Shown: positions 42,139 through 51,905 of the stretch, piece after piece
How positions within the stretch are numbered: position 1 is the stretch's first letter
Layout: each line of letters opens with the position of its first letter
DNA from: JBQCDV01 sp051960855
GTDB taxonomy: Bacteria; Actinomycetota; Actinomycetes; JAJZTN01
Reading direction: 5' to 3'
Assembly: GCA_051960855.1 (NCBI GenBank)
Contig: JBQCDV010000084.1
Coordinates: 1-59,211 of the forward strand
Length of the DNA: 59,211 bases
Position numbers and translations under genes: made by a program
The notes under the pieces: generated by a model
The model's input: only the letters and a program-made list of their open reading frames with translations
Database searches by the model: none
Told to the model about the DNA's origin: nothing

Positions 42139-44868
42139 GTGGCGACGAAGGTGATCGGGGGCGGATCGAGCGCCGTCGCCGCGTCGTCACACGCGGCGTG
42201 CGCCCGGTTCCGGGGGACTGATCCGCTTATCACCGGGGTCACGCGACGCGGCCTGGCCAAGGCGGTCGGCTTTCAAGACGATTTCGGTGGCATCCCAGAG
42301 GCCCGCTGGATGCGTGCGATGACCTTCGAGCGGCTGGTTCGCGACGAGAAGTTCGCGAGCGAGGTTGCCACCACCGCCGTCGGCCGGCTAAATCTCGCGC
42401 GTCCGACCAAGGTCGTCACCGTAAACGCAAGGATCAACGTCGACCGCACCGCCAAGCTCCTGGCAGACGCTCACGACCGCGCCGTCGCCGAGGGCGCCGC
42501 CACGATGATCCACGGACTCGCGGTCCCCTTCGTCGGGTTCGAGGACGAGCGGGCGACCGACGTCAAGCCTGACTTCGCCGTGGTTGCGCCACAGGTTCCC
42601 CATGGCGACGACACTGTCAGCAAGAGTTGGCTGATATTGGGCGACGCCAAGGACTACGAGCGCGTCCGCTCCCGAATCGACGACGCCCGACTGCTGAAGG
42701 GCTTCCTCCAGGTCGCGCTCGGAGCCGAGTCGGCCGCGAACTGGTCGCAGCTCCCAGCCGACATGGCCGTCCATTCCCACGGCGTCCTCGCCGTGCCGCG
42801 CAACGCGTTCCTCCAGCCGGAGGCGTTGGTCGAGAATCTCGGCGACCACCGCGAGGAGGTCCGAACGCGGGTCGGCGAGCGTCGCCGGGAGGCCACCTCG
42901 GTCCAGTACGACGCAAAGACGCTGATCACGGACCACGTCCGGCATCTGGAGGCCACGTTCAACCCGGCCACCTGCTCGTCGTGCACGCTGTTCTCGTTCT
43001 GCCGCCACGAGCTACGCAGCTCTGAGGACCCGACGGACCTGCTGGTCGAGATCGGCATCTCCCGTACCGAACGCCCGCTCCTCGTGGGCATGGTCGACGG
43101 CAGCGGTCTGGTCGGGGACGCTGCGGCGTCGACCCGCGCGCTGGTCGCGGCGACGTTGGACGGCGTCGCCCGGCCGACCGGTCAGGCTCGGATCGACCAA
43201 GCCGGCCTGCCGGGCACCGTGAACGTCGTCATCGCGAAGTCCGACAGCGCAGCGCTGGGCGTGTATGGCATCGCCGTGCAGCGGGTCAGCCGCGACGGTC
43301 CGGGCAAATGGCAGACGACCGTTTTCGATGACCCGCAGAGCGCGGACACCCGACGCGCCATCATGAAGGTGCTGGGCAAGGAGCTCACCGCGGCGATGAA
43401 GGATCGCCGCCAGGTCGATCCGGAGGCACCCGACCCGGTGCATGTCGTAGTTCCGGACAAGCCGACCGCGGACGTGCTCGTGTCTATCGCCGACAACCTC
43501 GCGGGCATCGAGCTAAGCCGCCTCCGGTGGGTGCGGGACAAGCAGATGGGCCGTAGGCCGCTGACGTTCAACGGCGAGGACGCAGAGATCCCCGCAGCGC
43601 TTCGGGAGACGGAACGAACCGCCGTCTCGTTCCTGCTCGAGGAGGACCGGGCCCGCGCGCTCGCCCTGCGATCGCCGATCGTCGACGCCCGCGCAGCCCT
43701 CGCCCGGCACATCGTCGCTGGCGGTCCAGCCGTCAACGCCCTCCGCCTGGACTACCTCGTGCCCTGGGCCGAAGCCACCGCCGCCGAGCCGCTGGACCAC
43801 CGCGCACTGGCCGACCTTATCGAAGCAGAAGAGCACACACCCGGCGCCCGGTTGACCAACCGGCGCTCCAACGCCATCCACCAAGCCTTCACCGGCAGGG
43901 GCAAAGGCGACCCGCGTCCGGCCGACATCGCGAAGTACCACGCCTTGATCCGAGATGAGCTTGCCTACAAGTCGGGGTTCATGGACCGCGCAGTGGCTGC
44001 CCTGGCGTGCATCGTCGACTCGCGTCTTCGAGAGGTCTACCGCTCGATCGAGGGGGACGCTCAGGCAATCTGGCGACGCCGCCTGAGCCTGCACGCGTCG
44101 GACCTGGTCCGGTTCGGCCGCACCTACCGCCACTGGCGCAACTCGCTGGTGCCCGCCATCGAAGCCGACGACAGGTGCGCCAAGCAGTTGCTCGCGCTCA
44201 CCAACCCCCAGGCGGCGCTGGACGCCGCCCGCAACGCCGGCACCCGAGAAATCGCCACGGCCCGAGTCGTTACGACCGCGCCGCTCACCATCGAGATCGA
44301 CTCACGACGGATCGGGGCCGAGCGACGTGTGGTCCTGCTGCACGTCAACGAGCAGGCCTGCGTGGAGTCCGACGGCGTAGTCGTCGCGTTCCTGAAGGGC
44401 AGCTTCAAAATCACGGGTCTGGGGATCGGCCCCCTTGCCGTCGTCGACGCGGCACGCCGTCACTTCGAGTGGTCCCCGGCCATCGACCTCGGGCTGACTG
44501 TGGGCGACGAGCTGATCGTGGCGAACTTCGAGTGGTTTTCGTCCCTGAAGGGCAACCAACAGCTCAACGTTGCGCGGCCGACACCGGACACCATCTCGGC
44601 GCCAGCCCCTGACTGCACCGAGGACACATACGCCGACGACCCGACCGGACACCGGTACTGCTGCCGGCCCCACGAAATCGCTGAAGCGGAGTGGTCCGAC
44701 AGCATCGCTGAGCGCCGCGCCCGCGGCGAACTGAACCCGCAGGCGTGGCCCCCGCTGGTGGACGGCGACGCCTTTGAGGTGTCGCCGACCGACGCCCGCT
44801 TGGGCGACCCAACCGCTCAGCCGGCCACTCCGGTTCCCGACGACGTCACCGTGGACGACCTGGAGTAG
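42139..44868 (+). CDS. Fe-S PD-(D/E)XK nuclease (AddB/Cas4/RecB-like) with large C-terminal extension
   Basis: 909 residues. The first ~290 form a RecB-type nuclease: S-H-A-A-C near residue 17-21 (the N-terminal Cys), PD in KPDFAVV (D145), D-x-K in ILGDAKDY (D169, K171), the Q motif in LKGFLQVAL (Q191), and the Cys trio CSSCTLFSFC (C279, C282, C288). One early Cys plus a C-x2-C-x5-C trio is the layout that binds a 4Fe-4S cluster in AddB and Cas4. The remaining ~600 residues match nothing I know. In RecB-like TM0106 proteins the nuclease is fused to a helicase; here the helicase is the next gene, two bases on. Probable DNA end-processing enzyme. Confidence 0.78.
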   Translation: MATKVIGGGSSAVAASSHAACARFRGTDPLITGVTRRGLAKAVGFQDDFGGIPEARWMRAMTFERLVRDEKFASEVATTAVGRLNLARPTKVVTVNARINVDRTAKLLADAHDRAVAEGAATMIHGLAVPFVGFEDERATDVKPDFAVVAPQVPHGDDTVSKSWLILGDAKDYERVRSRIDDARLLKGFLQVALGAESAANWSQLPADMAVHSHGVLAVPRNAFLQPEALVENLGDHREEVRTRVGERRREATSVQYDAKTLITDHVRHLEATFNPATCSSCTLFSFCRHELRSSEDPTDLLVEIGISRTERPLLVGMVDGSGLVGDAAASTRALVAATLDGVARPTGQARIDQAGLPGTVNVVIAKSDSAALGVYGIAVQRVSRDGPGKWQTTVFDDPQSADTRRAIMKVLGKELTAAMKDRRQVDPEAPDPVHVVVPDKPTADVLVSIADNLAGIELSRLRWVRDKQMGRRPLTFNGEDAEIPAALRETERTAVSFLLEEDRARALALRSPIVDARAALARHIVAGGPAVNALRLDYLVPWAEATAAEPLDHRALADLIEAEEHTPGARLTNRRSNAIHQAFTGRGKGDPRPADIAKYHALIRDELAYKSGFMDRAVAALACIVDSRLREVYRSIEGDAQAIWRRRLSLHASDLVRFGRTYRHWRNSLVPAIEADDRCAKQLLALTNPQAALDAARNAGTREIATARVVTTAPLTIEIDSRRIGAERRVVLLHVNEQACVESDGVVVAFLKGSFKITGLGIGPLAVVDAARRHFEWSPAIDLGLTVGDELIVANFEWFSSLKGNQQLNVARPTPDTISAPAPDCTEDTYADDPTGHRYCCRPHEIAEAEWSDSIAERRARGELNPQAWPPLVDGDAFEVSPTDARLGDPTAQPATPVPDDVTVDDLE

Positions 44869-44870
44869 GC

Positions 44871-46376
44871 ATGGACGTCACCTTCACTCCGCCACGCGAG
44901 CCGGCGGAGCCTTCAATTCACCATGCCCGGGCCGCAGCCGGCAACGCCGCGGTCGCAGAGAAAGCGATCGGGCACCTCCGTGACGCGCTTTCCGGCCCGG
45001 CCGAGATCGACCGGATCCTGATGAAGGCGGCAGCCGGCGCCGGAAAGTCCTACGTGCTCAAGAAGCTCGTCGCTGACTCCCTGGAACATCCGCGCTGCCT
45101 CCGCGTCGGCGTCATCGCGTTCCAGAATCGCCAGCTTTGGCCGATCGCCGCTTCCCTCGGGCAGGCCTTGGGCATGGGCCGCGTCTGCCTGTTCTCCAGC
45201 AAAGACGCCTACGACAAGGTGCCCGACGACGTGCTCCACCACGCCGAGGTCACCACCTCCACCTCGCACATCCCCGACGATTGCGTCGTCATTGTCGCCA
45301 CCGCCCACCGGCTGGGAGCCATCGGCGAGCGGAAGCGCCTCCTTGACCACCTCGGGGCCGGGGCCAACGGTGTCGTACCTTTCGACGTTCTCTTCGTCGA
45401 CGAGGCCTGGCAGCTTCCTCACTACCTGTTCGACAAGGTCGCCAACCTCGCACCGATCACGGTCGGTGTCGGTGACGTCGGCCAACTTCCGCCGCTCGAA
45501 TTGGGCGCCAACCCTTGGCGCGGCGACCCCGGCTACAACCCGTACCGCGCCTGGCCGACCAACTACGACCACGACGATCGGACCTGGTCGACCGAGCTCC
45601 CCTCCGTCTGGCGCCCTGCCGCCGGGCAGCTTCCGCTGTGGCGGGCGTTCTACCCGGAGTGGGCACAGCTCAACTGTGTCGCCGCGCCCGGCGACCGGTT
45701 GCTGCACGTGTCCGGGCTGAACGGCGCCGCTGCCGAGGTGTGGGCGGAGGTCGCCAAGGGTGTCCCTGTGATGCTCGAGGTCGACGGGCTGGCTGACCCC
45801 GAGGCGCCCGATGTGGACCTGCCGCTGATGGAATTCGTCGAGGACCTGCTCGACCAATTGTTCACCGCCGGACTCAAGCTCGAGCAGGCAGTGTACGACG
45901 AGGCCGGGTCACCCACCGGTGACGTGGCCTCCGCAGAACCCGGAGATGCGGCAGGTGACCCCCTCGTCGCCGTCTTGGCTACCCGCAACCAGGCGGTCGA
46001 CGACGCAACAGACGCCGTGGAACGGCTACAGAAGAAGCACGGTCTGACCGACAAGGATCTCCTCGCGTCGACCGTCGACTCCTGGCAAGGCCAGACGAAC
46101 GGGATCACCGTCGCGCTGCACCCGCTCAGCGGTGCGTCTCAACTCGACGAGTTCAACTCGGCGTTCGGCCGCCTCGCCGTCACCTGCACCCGTGCCACCC
46201 ACGGACTGCTGGTGGTATCCCGCCCCGGCCTGGATCGGCTCCTGGCCGAAGCCCCGGTCGCGCCCGGCACCCCCATCGGGGAGCCGGGCACCCGGCAACT
46301 GCCGCGGCAGACACACCAGCGCATCCTCGCGACGTTCACGCGCGGGACCGTTACCGTCACCGCGAACGCAAAGTGA
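44871..46376 (+). CDS. SF1 helicase (UPF1/DNA2-like ATPase)
   Basis: 501 residues. Walker A AAAGAGKSYVL (about 53-63), Walker B FDVLFVDEAWQLP (about 171-183), motif III GVGDVGQLPPLE (199-210), a motif V-like STVDSWQGQTNGITVAL, and motif VI FGRLAVTCTRATHGLLVV near residue 440. The order fits superfamily 1B. ATG with GGAG five bases upstream, 2 bp after the nuclease stop. It probably powers DNA unwinding or translocation for the nuclease. The next gene begins 10 bp later. The helicase is compact and has no nuclease domain of its own. Confidence 0.85.
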   Translation: MDVTFTPPREPAEPSIHHARAAAGNAAVAEKAIGHLRDALSGPAEIDRILMKAAAGAGKSYVLKKLVADSLEHPRCLRVGVIAFQNRQLWPIAASLGQALGMGRVCLFSSKDAYDKVPDDVLHHAEVTTSTSHIPDDCVVIVATAHRLGAIGERKRLLDHLGAGANGVVPFDVLFVDEAWQLPHYLFDKVANLAPITVGVGDVGQLPPLELGANPWRGDPGYNPYRAWPTNYDHDDRTWSTELPSVWRPAAGQLPLWRAFYPEWAQLNCVAAPGDRLLHVSGLNGAAAEVWAEVAKGVPVMLEVDGLADPEAPDVDLPLMEFVEDLLDQLFTAGLKLEQAVYDEAGSPTGDVASAEPGDAAGDPLVAVLATRNQAVDDATDAVERLQKKHGLTDKDLLASTVDSWQGQTNGITVALHPLSGASQLDEFNSAFGRLAVTCTRATHGLLVVSRPGLDRLLAEAPVAPGTPIGEPGTRQLPRQTHQRILATFTRGTVTVTANAK

Positions 46377-46386
46377 AGGAGGGCCC

Positions 46387-48513
46387 TTGTCTCGGCTCAA
46401 TGATCTGATCTGCCAGGTTGGCCTCACCAACGAGGCCCTGGCCGCAGATCTGCAGCGTGAGGTCGCCGCCCTGGCCGACCGCCGCTCGTTCGGGCTCAAC
46501 TTCGAGCGGCACGTCCCCGAGGCCGTCGAGCTCCCCGGCCGCCCAGTCCGCCGCGGAGACAAGGTCCGGATTCTCCCGCCCCGAGGCCAGACTGCGAGGC
46601 AGGCCGACCAGGCGCTCTGGCAGGTCACCAGGATTGATCGAAGCCGCAACGCACCCCTTGCCGAGTTGGTTGCCCTCGGCGACGAGACCGAGGCCACGAC
46701 TGCGTCCGTTGAGGACCTCGTCGTCGTCGCGGAGTTCCGCGACCCCATCTATCCCGGGTTGGTGTCCACGGGCAAGGTCGAACGCGGAGGCGACAAGCCT
46801 TTCCACACGGTCATCAACGCCGAGAATTATCACGCACTGCAGACGCTCCTCTTCACGCACCGCGGCAGGGTTGATGCCATATATATCGACCCGCCCTACA
46901 ACAGCGGATCCACGGACTGGAAATACAACAACCACTACGTGGCTAGCGACGACCACTATCTCCACTCGAAGTGGCTCGCATTCATGGAGCGTCGTCTGCT
47001 GTTGGCGAAGGAATTGCTCAATCCCAGCGACTCTGTCCTGATCGTGACGATCGACCACAACGAGGTCAACCGACTGAGTCTGCTCTTGGAACAGACTTTT
47101 CCGGGTGCTCGAATGCAGATGGTGACGTCAGTGATCAATCCGCGCGGCAAATACAGAGCCAATGATTTCGCACGGTGTGAAGAGTACGTATTCTTCCTTG
47201 CTTTCGGAGACGCAATAGTCCAGGGCGAGCCTGACGACGATTTTGGCACCGATGCGCCGATTGCTTGGCGAACTTTTCGCAGAAGCGACATCTCCTCGAA
47301 ACGGGGCACTGCCAAGGGCGGCACCGGCCAATTCTTTCCCGTTTACGTCACCGACGAGGGAAAGATCGCTCAGATTGGCTCGCCATTGCCCCATGGCGTG
47401 CCGAGGACCGAGGCGCCAATCCTCAGCGGCTGTACTGCAGTGTTTCCGATGCGAGACGATGGCACGGAGATGAACTGGGGCCTGACCGTTCCGGCGGCGA
47501 AGCGGCTGCTGGCTAAGGGCTACTTACGGGTCGGGCGGCATACGCCAGACAAGCCTCAGCCGTGGGAACTCTCCTATCTGACGTCGGGTCGCATCGCTGA
47601 CATCGAGGAGGGCCGTGCATTAGTCACTGGCCACAACGCCGATGGCAGCGTTGTGGCCTCCTATGTCACGCACAAAGTCAAGATGCCAGTCACGACATGG
47701 AATCGATCGAGCCACAACGCCGAGACGCAGGGCACGGAGTTACTCAAGGCTCTCCTCGGCGAGAAGTTGTTCGACTTCCCGAAATCCCTCTACGCAGTTG
47801 AGGACGCACTTCGACTGTTCGTCGCAGATAAACCCCAAGCTCTGGTTGTCGACTTCTTTTGCGGTTCGGGAACCACGGGACATGCCGTGATGAGGCTCAA
47901 CAAGCAGGACGGGGGGCGGCGGCGATCAATTTGCATCACGAACAATGAACTGTCTGCGACGGAGGAGGACGCGCTGAGGGGCAGGGGCCTTCGGCCGGGC
48001 GACCCAGACTGGGAGCGATGGGGTATCTGCGAGTACATCACCAAGCCGCGAATCTCATCCGCAGTCACCGGTAGAACTCCGTCTGGTGACGCGATCAAGG
48101 GTGACTACAAGTTTGGCGACGAGTTCCCGATGGCCGACGGGTTCGAGGAGAACGTAGAGTTCTTCACTTTGACGTACGAAGCACCCCTCCGCGTTGCCAG
48201 CCATCGCGACTTCGAGCGGATCGCGCCGCTTCTGTGGCTTCGGGCCGGCTCCCGCGGGCGCCGGATCCAGGACGTGACGCAGGGCTGGGACGTTGCCGAA
48301 GCCTACGGCGTTCTTGCTGACCTCGACCAGGTCGAGCCATTCCTCAAGGCTGTAACTGAACAGGAAGAACTCGGCATCGCCTTCATCGTGACGGACGAGG
48401 ATCGGTTGTTCGAGTCGGTGGTCCGTGAACTTCCCGATCATGTGGAGCCGGTTCGGCTCTACGAGGCGTACCTGCGCAACTTCGAGATCGAGTCCGGGAG
48501 GGGCGCCCGGTGA
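46387..48513 (+). CDS. Type III-like DNA adenine methyltransferase (Mod)
   Basis: 708 residues, beta-class N6-adenine methyltransferase: catalytic DPPYNSGSTDWKY (DPPY at 168-171) comes before the AdoMet motif VVDFFCGSGTTGHAVMRLN (about 490). Between and after lie the target-recognition regions. A TTG start at 46387 is chosen because AAGGAGGG lies five bases before it; the open frame upstream is a shadow of the helicase. The stop overlaps the res start (GTGA). Parts (about 46.8-47.9 kb) are visibly more AT-rich than the neighbours, a sign of transfer. It would methylate one strand of an asymmetric site and give specificity to Res. Confidence 0.9.
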   Translation: MSRLNDLICQVGLTNEALAADLQREVAALADRRSFGLNFERHVPEAVELPGRPVRRGDKVRILPPRGQTARQADQALWQVTRIDRSRNAPLAELVALGDETEATTASVEDLVVVAEFRDPIYPGLVSTGKVERGGDKPFHTVINAENYHALQTLLFTHRGRVDAIYIDPPYNSGSTDWKYNNHYVASDDHYLHSKWLAFMERRLLLAKELLNPSDSVLIVTIDHNEVNRLSLLLEQTFPGARMQMVTSVINPRGKYRANDFARCEEYVFFLAFGDAIVQGEPDDDFGTDAPIAWRTFRRSDISSKRGTAKGGTGQFFPVYVTDEGKIAQIGSPLPHGVPRTEAPILSGCTAVFPMRDDGTEMNWGLTVPAAKRLLAKGYLRVGRHTPDKPQPWELSYLTSGRIADIEEGRALVTGHNADGSVVASYVTHKVKMPVTTWNRSSHNAETQGTELLKALLGEKLFDFPKSLYAVEDALRLFVADKPQALVVDFFCGSGTTGHAVMRLNKQDGGRRRSICITNNELSATEEDALRGRGLRPGDPDWERWGICEYITKPRISSAVTGRTPSGDAIKGDYKFGDEFPMADGFEENVEFFTLTYEAPLRVASHRDFERIAPLLWLRAGSRGRRIQDVTQGWDVAEAYGVLADLDQVEPFLKAVTEQEELGIAFIVTDEDRLFESVVRELPDHVEPVRLYEAYLRNFEIESGRGAR

Positions 48514-51095
48514 AGTTCACTCTCAAGGACTACCAGGCCGATGCCGTTGACGACATCCTCAAGAGCCTTGGTCGTGCGAAGCACATCTACGAGATTGAGG
48601 GCAAGGAGGTCTCCGTCTCGCTGAGCGCCACGACGGGAGCCGGAAAGACGGTCATGGCCGCCGCGGTGATCGAGGCGCTGTTCTACGGCAACGAGACGTT
48701 CGACTTCGACGCAGATCCTGGCGCCGTCGTGATCTGGTTCTCTGACGACCCGAATCTCAACGACCAGACGCGCTTCCGGTTGATGGAGGCGTCCGACAAG
48801 CTGACGGCGACGGATCTGGTGACGATCCAGCCGCCGTTTGCCAAGCCGCGGCTCGATCCGGGCAAGGTCTACTTCCTCAACACCGGCAAGCTCACCAAGA
48901 GCTCCCTGCTCACCCGCGGACACGTCGAGGTGGACGACGAGGATGTGCTGGCCACCATGACGGCAGCCGCGCAGCCGGACCTGCAGGGCTGGACGATTTG
49001 GGAGACGATCGCCAACACCATCGAGGACGACGACCTCACCCTCTACCTGATCCTGGACGAGGCGCATCGCGGCTTCAACACCAAGACAAGCGGTGAAAAG
49101 CCAACCATCGTGCGCAAGCTGGTCAACGGTCACGCCGGCTACCCGCCCGTCCCGATCGTGTGGGGCATCTCCGCGACCATCGAACGGTTCAAGGAGGCGA
49201 TGCAGGCCGCGGACGCCAGCAAGTCCCGCCGCGCGCTGCCGCCGGTCACCGTCGACGGGTTCCGGGTACAGGAGTCCGGCCTCGTCAAGGACACCGTCGT
49301 GCTCGAGATCCCGGCTGAGGCGGGGAACTTCGACACCGTGCTCGTACGTCGAGCCGCCAAGAAACTTCGGGACTCCGCCGAGCGCTGGGAGCGGTACGCG
49401 GCGGCGCAGGGATCCGGCGACGTCGTACGACCGCTTCTGGTGCTGCAGGCGCCGAACACCCCCGACCACGATCAGCTCGGCCGTGCACTCGACGAGGTCT
49501 TCCAGGAGTTCCCGGAATTCCGGCAGAACTCGGTGCGCCACGTGTTCGGCGAGCACATCACCCAGAAGTTTGGCACCTGGGAGGTGGACTGGATCGAGCC
49601 GCAGCGCGTGCAGGAGCGATCCGAGGTCCGCGTGCTGGTGGCCAAGGACGCGATCTCCACAGGCTGGGACTGCCCTCGCGCCGAGGTGATGGTGTCCTTC
49701 CGGCCGGCGAAGGACCACACGCACATCACTCAACTGCTCGGCCGGATGGTCCGCAGCCCCCTGGCGCGTCGCGTGCCCGGGGACGAGAAGCTCAACTCGG
49801 TGGAGTGCATCCTCCCGTTCTTCGACAGGACGACTGCGGGCAACGTGGTGAAGTTTCTGACCGGGCAGATCGGCGAGGTCGCGCCACCCACGCAGAAGGC
49901 CGTCATCGAGGAGTGTCTCCTCGGCCCCAACCCACAGTTGTCAGAGTCGGTGTGGAGGTGCTGGGACGCGTTGCCGACCTTGACGATCCCGCAACGCGGT
50001 GCCGCACCGGTCAAGCGCCTCGTCTCGCTCGCGCTGGCACTGTCGGCGGACGGGCTGCGACCCGGGGCGTTGGCCGACGCCGAGCGCGAGATGCACCGCG
50101 TCCTCGACGCCGCGCGCGTGCGACACCCGGACCTGTTGAAGAGGGCCGTCTCGGAGATCTGGGCGGTGCGCGGCCAGGCCATCGCCGGCCGCGTCGGCAA
50201 GAACCAGCTCACATACCAGGATTTCGTCGAGCGCGCTGACGACCGGGCCATCCAAGTCGGTTTCGCCGACGCGAAGAAGGCGTTCGGCGCCGACGTCGCC
50301 CAGTCCTACGTCAACCATCTGACGGCTGATGACGACGACGACAGTCTCCGAGACGCCTACGTCACCACGTCAGCGCTAGCCATCGTGCCCGAGGTCCGCT
50401 CCCAGATCGACCGGGAGGCCGACGAACTCGCCAGGAGATGGTTTGCCGACTACCGGGTGGCGATCAAGGGCCTCCCGGACGAACGGCAGCAGGACTACGA
50501 GGACATCCGGGCACTCGCGACGGAGCCTCAGCAGGGGGAACTGAAGCGGCCGCGATCCCGCATCGAAGACTACGTCGAGGTTCTGCCCGGCGGACAGCAA
50601 GCGCGGGCGCCAATGGTTGCCGGTCACTTGATGTCGGACGATGACGGGATGTTCCCGATCGGGTCGCTCAACGCCTGGGAGCGTGACGTCGTCATCAAGG
50701 AGCTCTCACGCCCGGACTTGGTGGGGTGGTATCGCAACCCGCCCCGGCAGGCAGTCGACTCGCTCGGGGTCGCCTACCGCGACGAGGTCGGCAACTGGCG
50801 CTCGATGCACCCGGACTTCATCTTCTTCCACGAGATCGACCGTGTCGTGCGCCCATCGATCGTCGATCCACACGGTCACCACCTAGAAGACTCGCTGGTG
50901 AAGCTTCAGGGCCTGGCCAGGTTCGCCGAGCAGTTCGGGTCTGACTTCCACCGGATCGAGGCTGTAAGCAAGCTCGGCGCCTCTATGAAGATCCTCGACC
51001 TCAAGGTCCGGGCAGTTCGCGACGCGATCCTCGCCAGCAAGAGGCCGCCGCTAGAACTCTACGAGTCCGACTTCGCCACCGATTACGACGACTAA
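48510..51095 (+). CDS. Type III-like restriction enzyme Res subunit (SF2 helicase-nuclease)
   Basis: 861 residues. Helicase motifs: ATTGAGKTVMAA (I, about 40), LILDEAHRG (II), WGISATIERF (III), AISTGWDCPRAEVMVS (V) and HITQLLGRMVRSP (VI). The C-terminal nuclease region has MHPDFIFF (PD) followed by SIVDPHGHH where classical Res proteins have an E-x-K-G motif. It would translocate along DNA and cut after meeting unmethylated sites together with Mod. The GTG start overlaps the mod stop by four bases. Last gene of the operon; no terminator hairpin was spotted directly after it. Confidence 0.87.
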   Translation: MKFTLKDYQADAVDDILKSLGRAKHIYEIEGKEVSVSLSATTGAGKTVMAAAVIEALFYGNETFDFDADPGAVVIWFSDDPNLNDQTRFRLMEASDKLTATDLVTIQPPFAKPRLDPGKVYFLNTGKLTKSSLLTRGHVEVDDEDVLATMTAAAQPDLQGWTIWETIANTIEDDDLTLYLILDEAHRGFNTKTSGEKPTIVRKLVNGHAGYPPVPIVWGISATIERFKEAMQAADASKSRRALPPVTVDGFRVQESGLVKDTVVLEIPAEAGNFDTVLVRRAAKKLRDSAERWERYAAAQGSGDVVRPLLVLQAPNTPDHDQLGRALDEVFQEFPEFRQNSVRHVFGEHITQKFGTWEVDWIEPQRVQERSEVRVLVAKDAISTGWDCPRAEVMVSFRPAKDHTHITQLLGRMVRSPLARRVPGDEKLNSVECILPFFDRTTAGNVVKFLTGQIGEVAPPTQKAVIEECLLGPNPQLSESVWRCWDALPTLTIPQRGAAPVKRLVSLALALSADGLRPGALADAEREMHRVLDAARVRHPDLLKRAVSEIWAVRGQAIAGRVGKNQLTYQDFVERADDRAIQVGFADAKKAFGADVAQSYVNHLTADDDDDSLRDAYVTTSALAIVPEVRSQIDREADELARRWFADYRVAIKGLPDERQQDYEDIRALATEPQQGELKRPRSRIEDYVEVLPGGQQARAPMVAGHLMSDDDGMFPIGSLNAWERDVVIKELSRPDLVGWYRNPPRQAVDSLGVAYRDEVGNWRSMHPDFIFFHEIDRVVRPSIVDPHGHHLEDSLVKLQGLARFAEQFGSDFHRIEAVSKLGASMKILDLKVRAVRDAILASKRPPLELYESDFATDYDD

Positions 51096-51251
51096 CGACG
51101 CGCGGGGCGGCGACTGCTCGCGGCAGCGGTAAGCCGTGGCCAGGTCTGTCCCGACGACGGGGACGAGTGAAGCGCCGGGCGGTGCGACGAGCGGGCGCGG
51201 TAGCCGCTCTGGCTGTCGCCGACGCGGGGGCTACGGTAGACGTCGCGGCCC

Positions 51252-51504
51252 TTATGACCACCGTCGTCGAGCGCCTACGTCGGCGGGGACGCGGACGCTG
51301 AGCAGCTGCGGCGATCAGATCTTCGGCGCTGATGACGTTCTCAGTCCGCGGGTGGTCTCCGCCGCCCCCGACTGCCTCGAACCGCCCTCCGGTGAACAGC
51401 GGTACCTCGCCGGCCGGCAGCCCGGGCCCGAAATACGCCTGCAAGTCGCGCAGCGCGTGCGCGTCGTCGACGAGCTCGAGCAGCTGCTGTGTGGTGACCG
51501 GCAT
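51252..51504 (-). pseudogene. Frameshifted N-terminal fragment of a DUF6308 protein
   Basis: From an ATG at 51504 the minus strand reads DLQAYFGPGLPAGEVPLFTG, then GRFEAVGGGGDHP and NVISAEDLIA, the DUF6308 N-terminal pattern. The match then moves to another frame (LLSVRVPADV) near 51300 and ends at a TAA at 51254. The second half of the protein is missing. A frameshift plus truncation, so not functional. Confidence 0.6.
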
Positions 51505-51905
51505 GCGCACAGCATGGCTGATGGCAACCACGCGCTGGGCGGTACGGGCGTCGCTGTCGCAGGTGGAGCTACCAGCCCCACTCGTCCCCGGCGGGCGGCC
51601 CGGTCAAGTCGGGCGCCCAGTTCGGGTCGCCGGTCGTGACTGGGCTGCACGGCGTCGTGGCGGCCAAGAGCTGAATTCTCGACGACGCCAGCCGGCAGTC
51701 GCGCGACGCCGTCAGTGTGGGACCGAGATCCGCACCGGCTCCCCTGTCCGGGGCCGCAGCCGGGTAGTGGCGGAAGGGGCGAGGAGCGCTCGCGCACGTG
51801 AGCATCCGGAGGGCGCCTTCTCGCCGACCGCGAAGGTGATTGCGTAGCGATAGCAGGCGCGCACGGTGCCTGAGCGTCAACATCCCGACGTTCAGGAGTT
51901 CACCA

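Noticed and set aside
42139..44868. Fe-S nuclease considered as Cas4
   Set aside because: It is 909 residues against about 200 for Cas4, and there are no other cas genes or CRISPR repeats in the window; it shares only the nuclease fold and Cys layout.
51001..51531. 176-codon minus-strand frame as an intact DUF6308 protein
   Set aside because: The family match moves to another frame after about 60 residues and the C-terminal part is antisense to the Res gene end.
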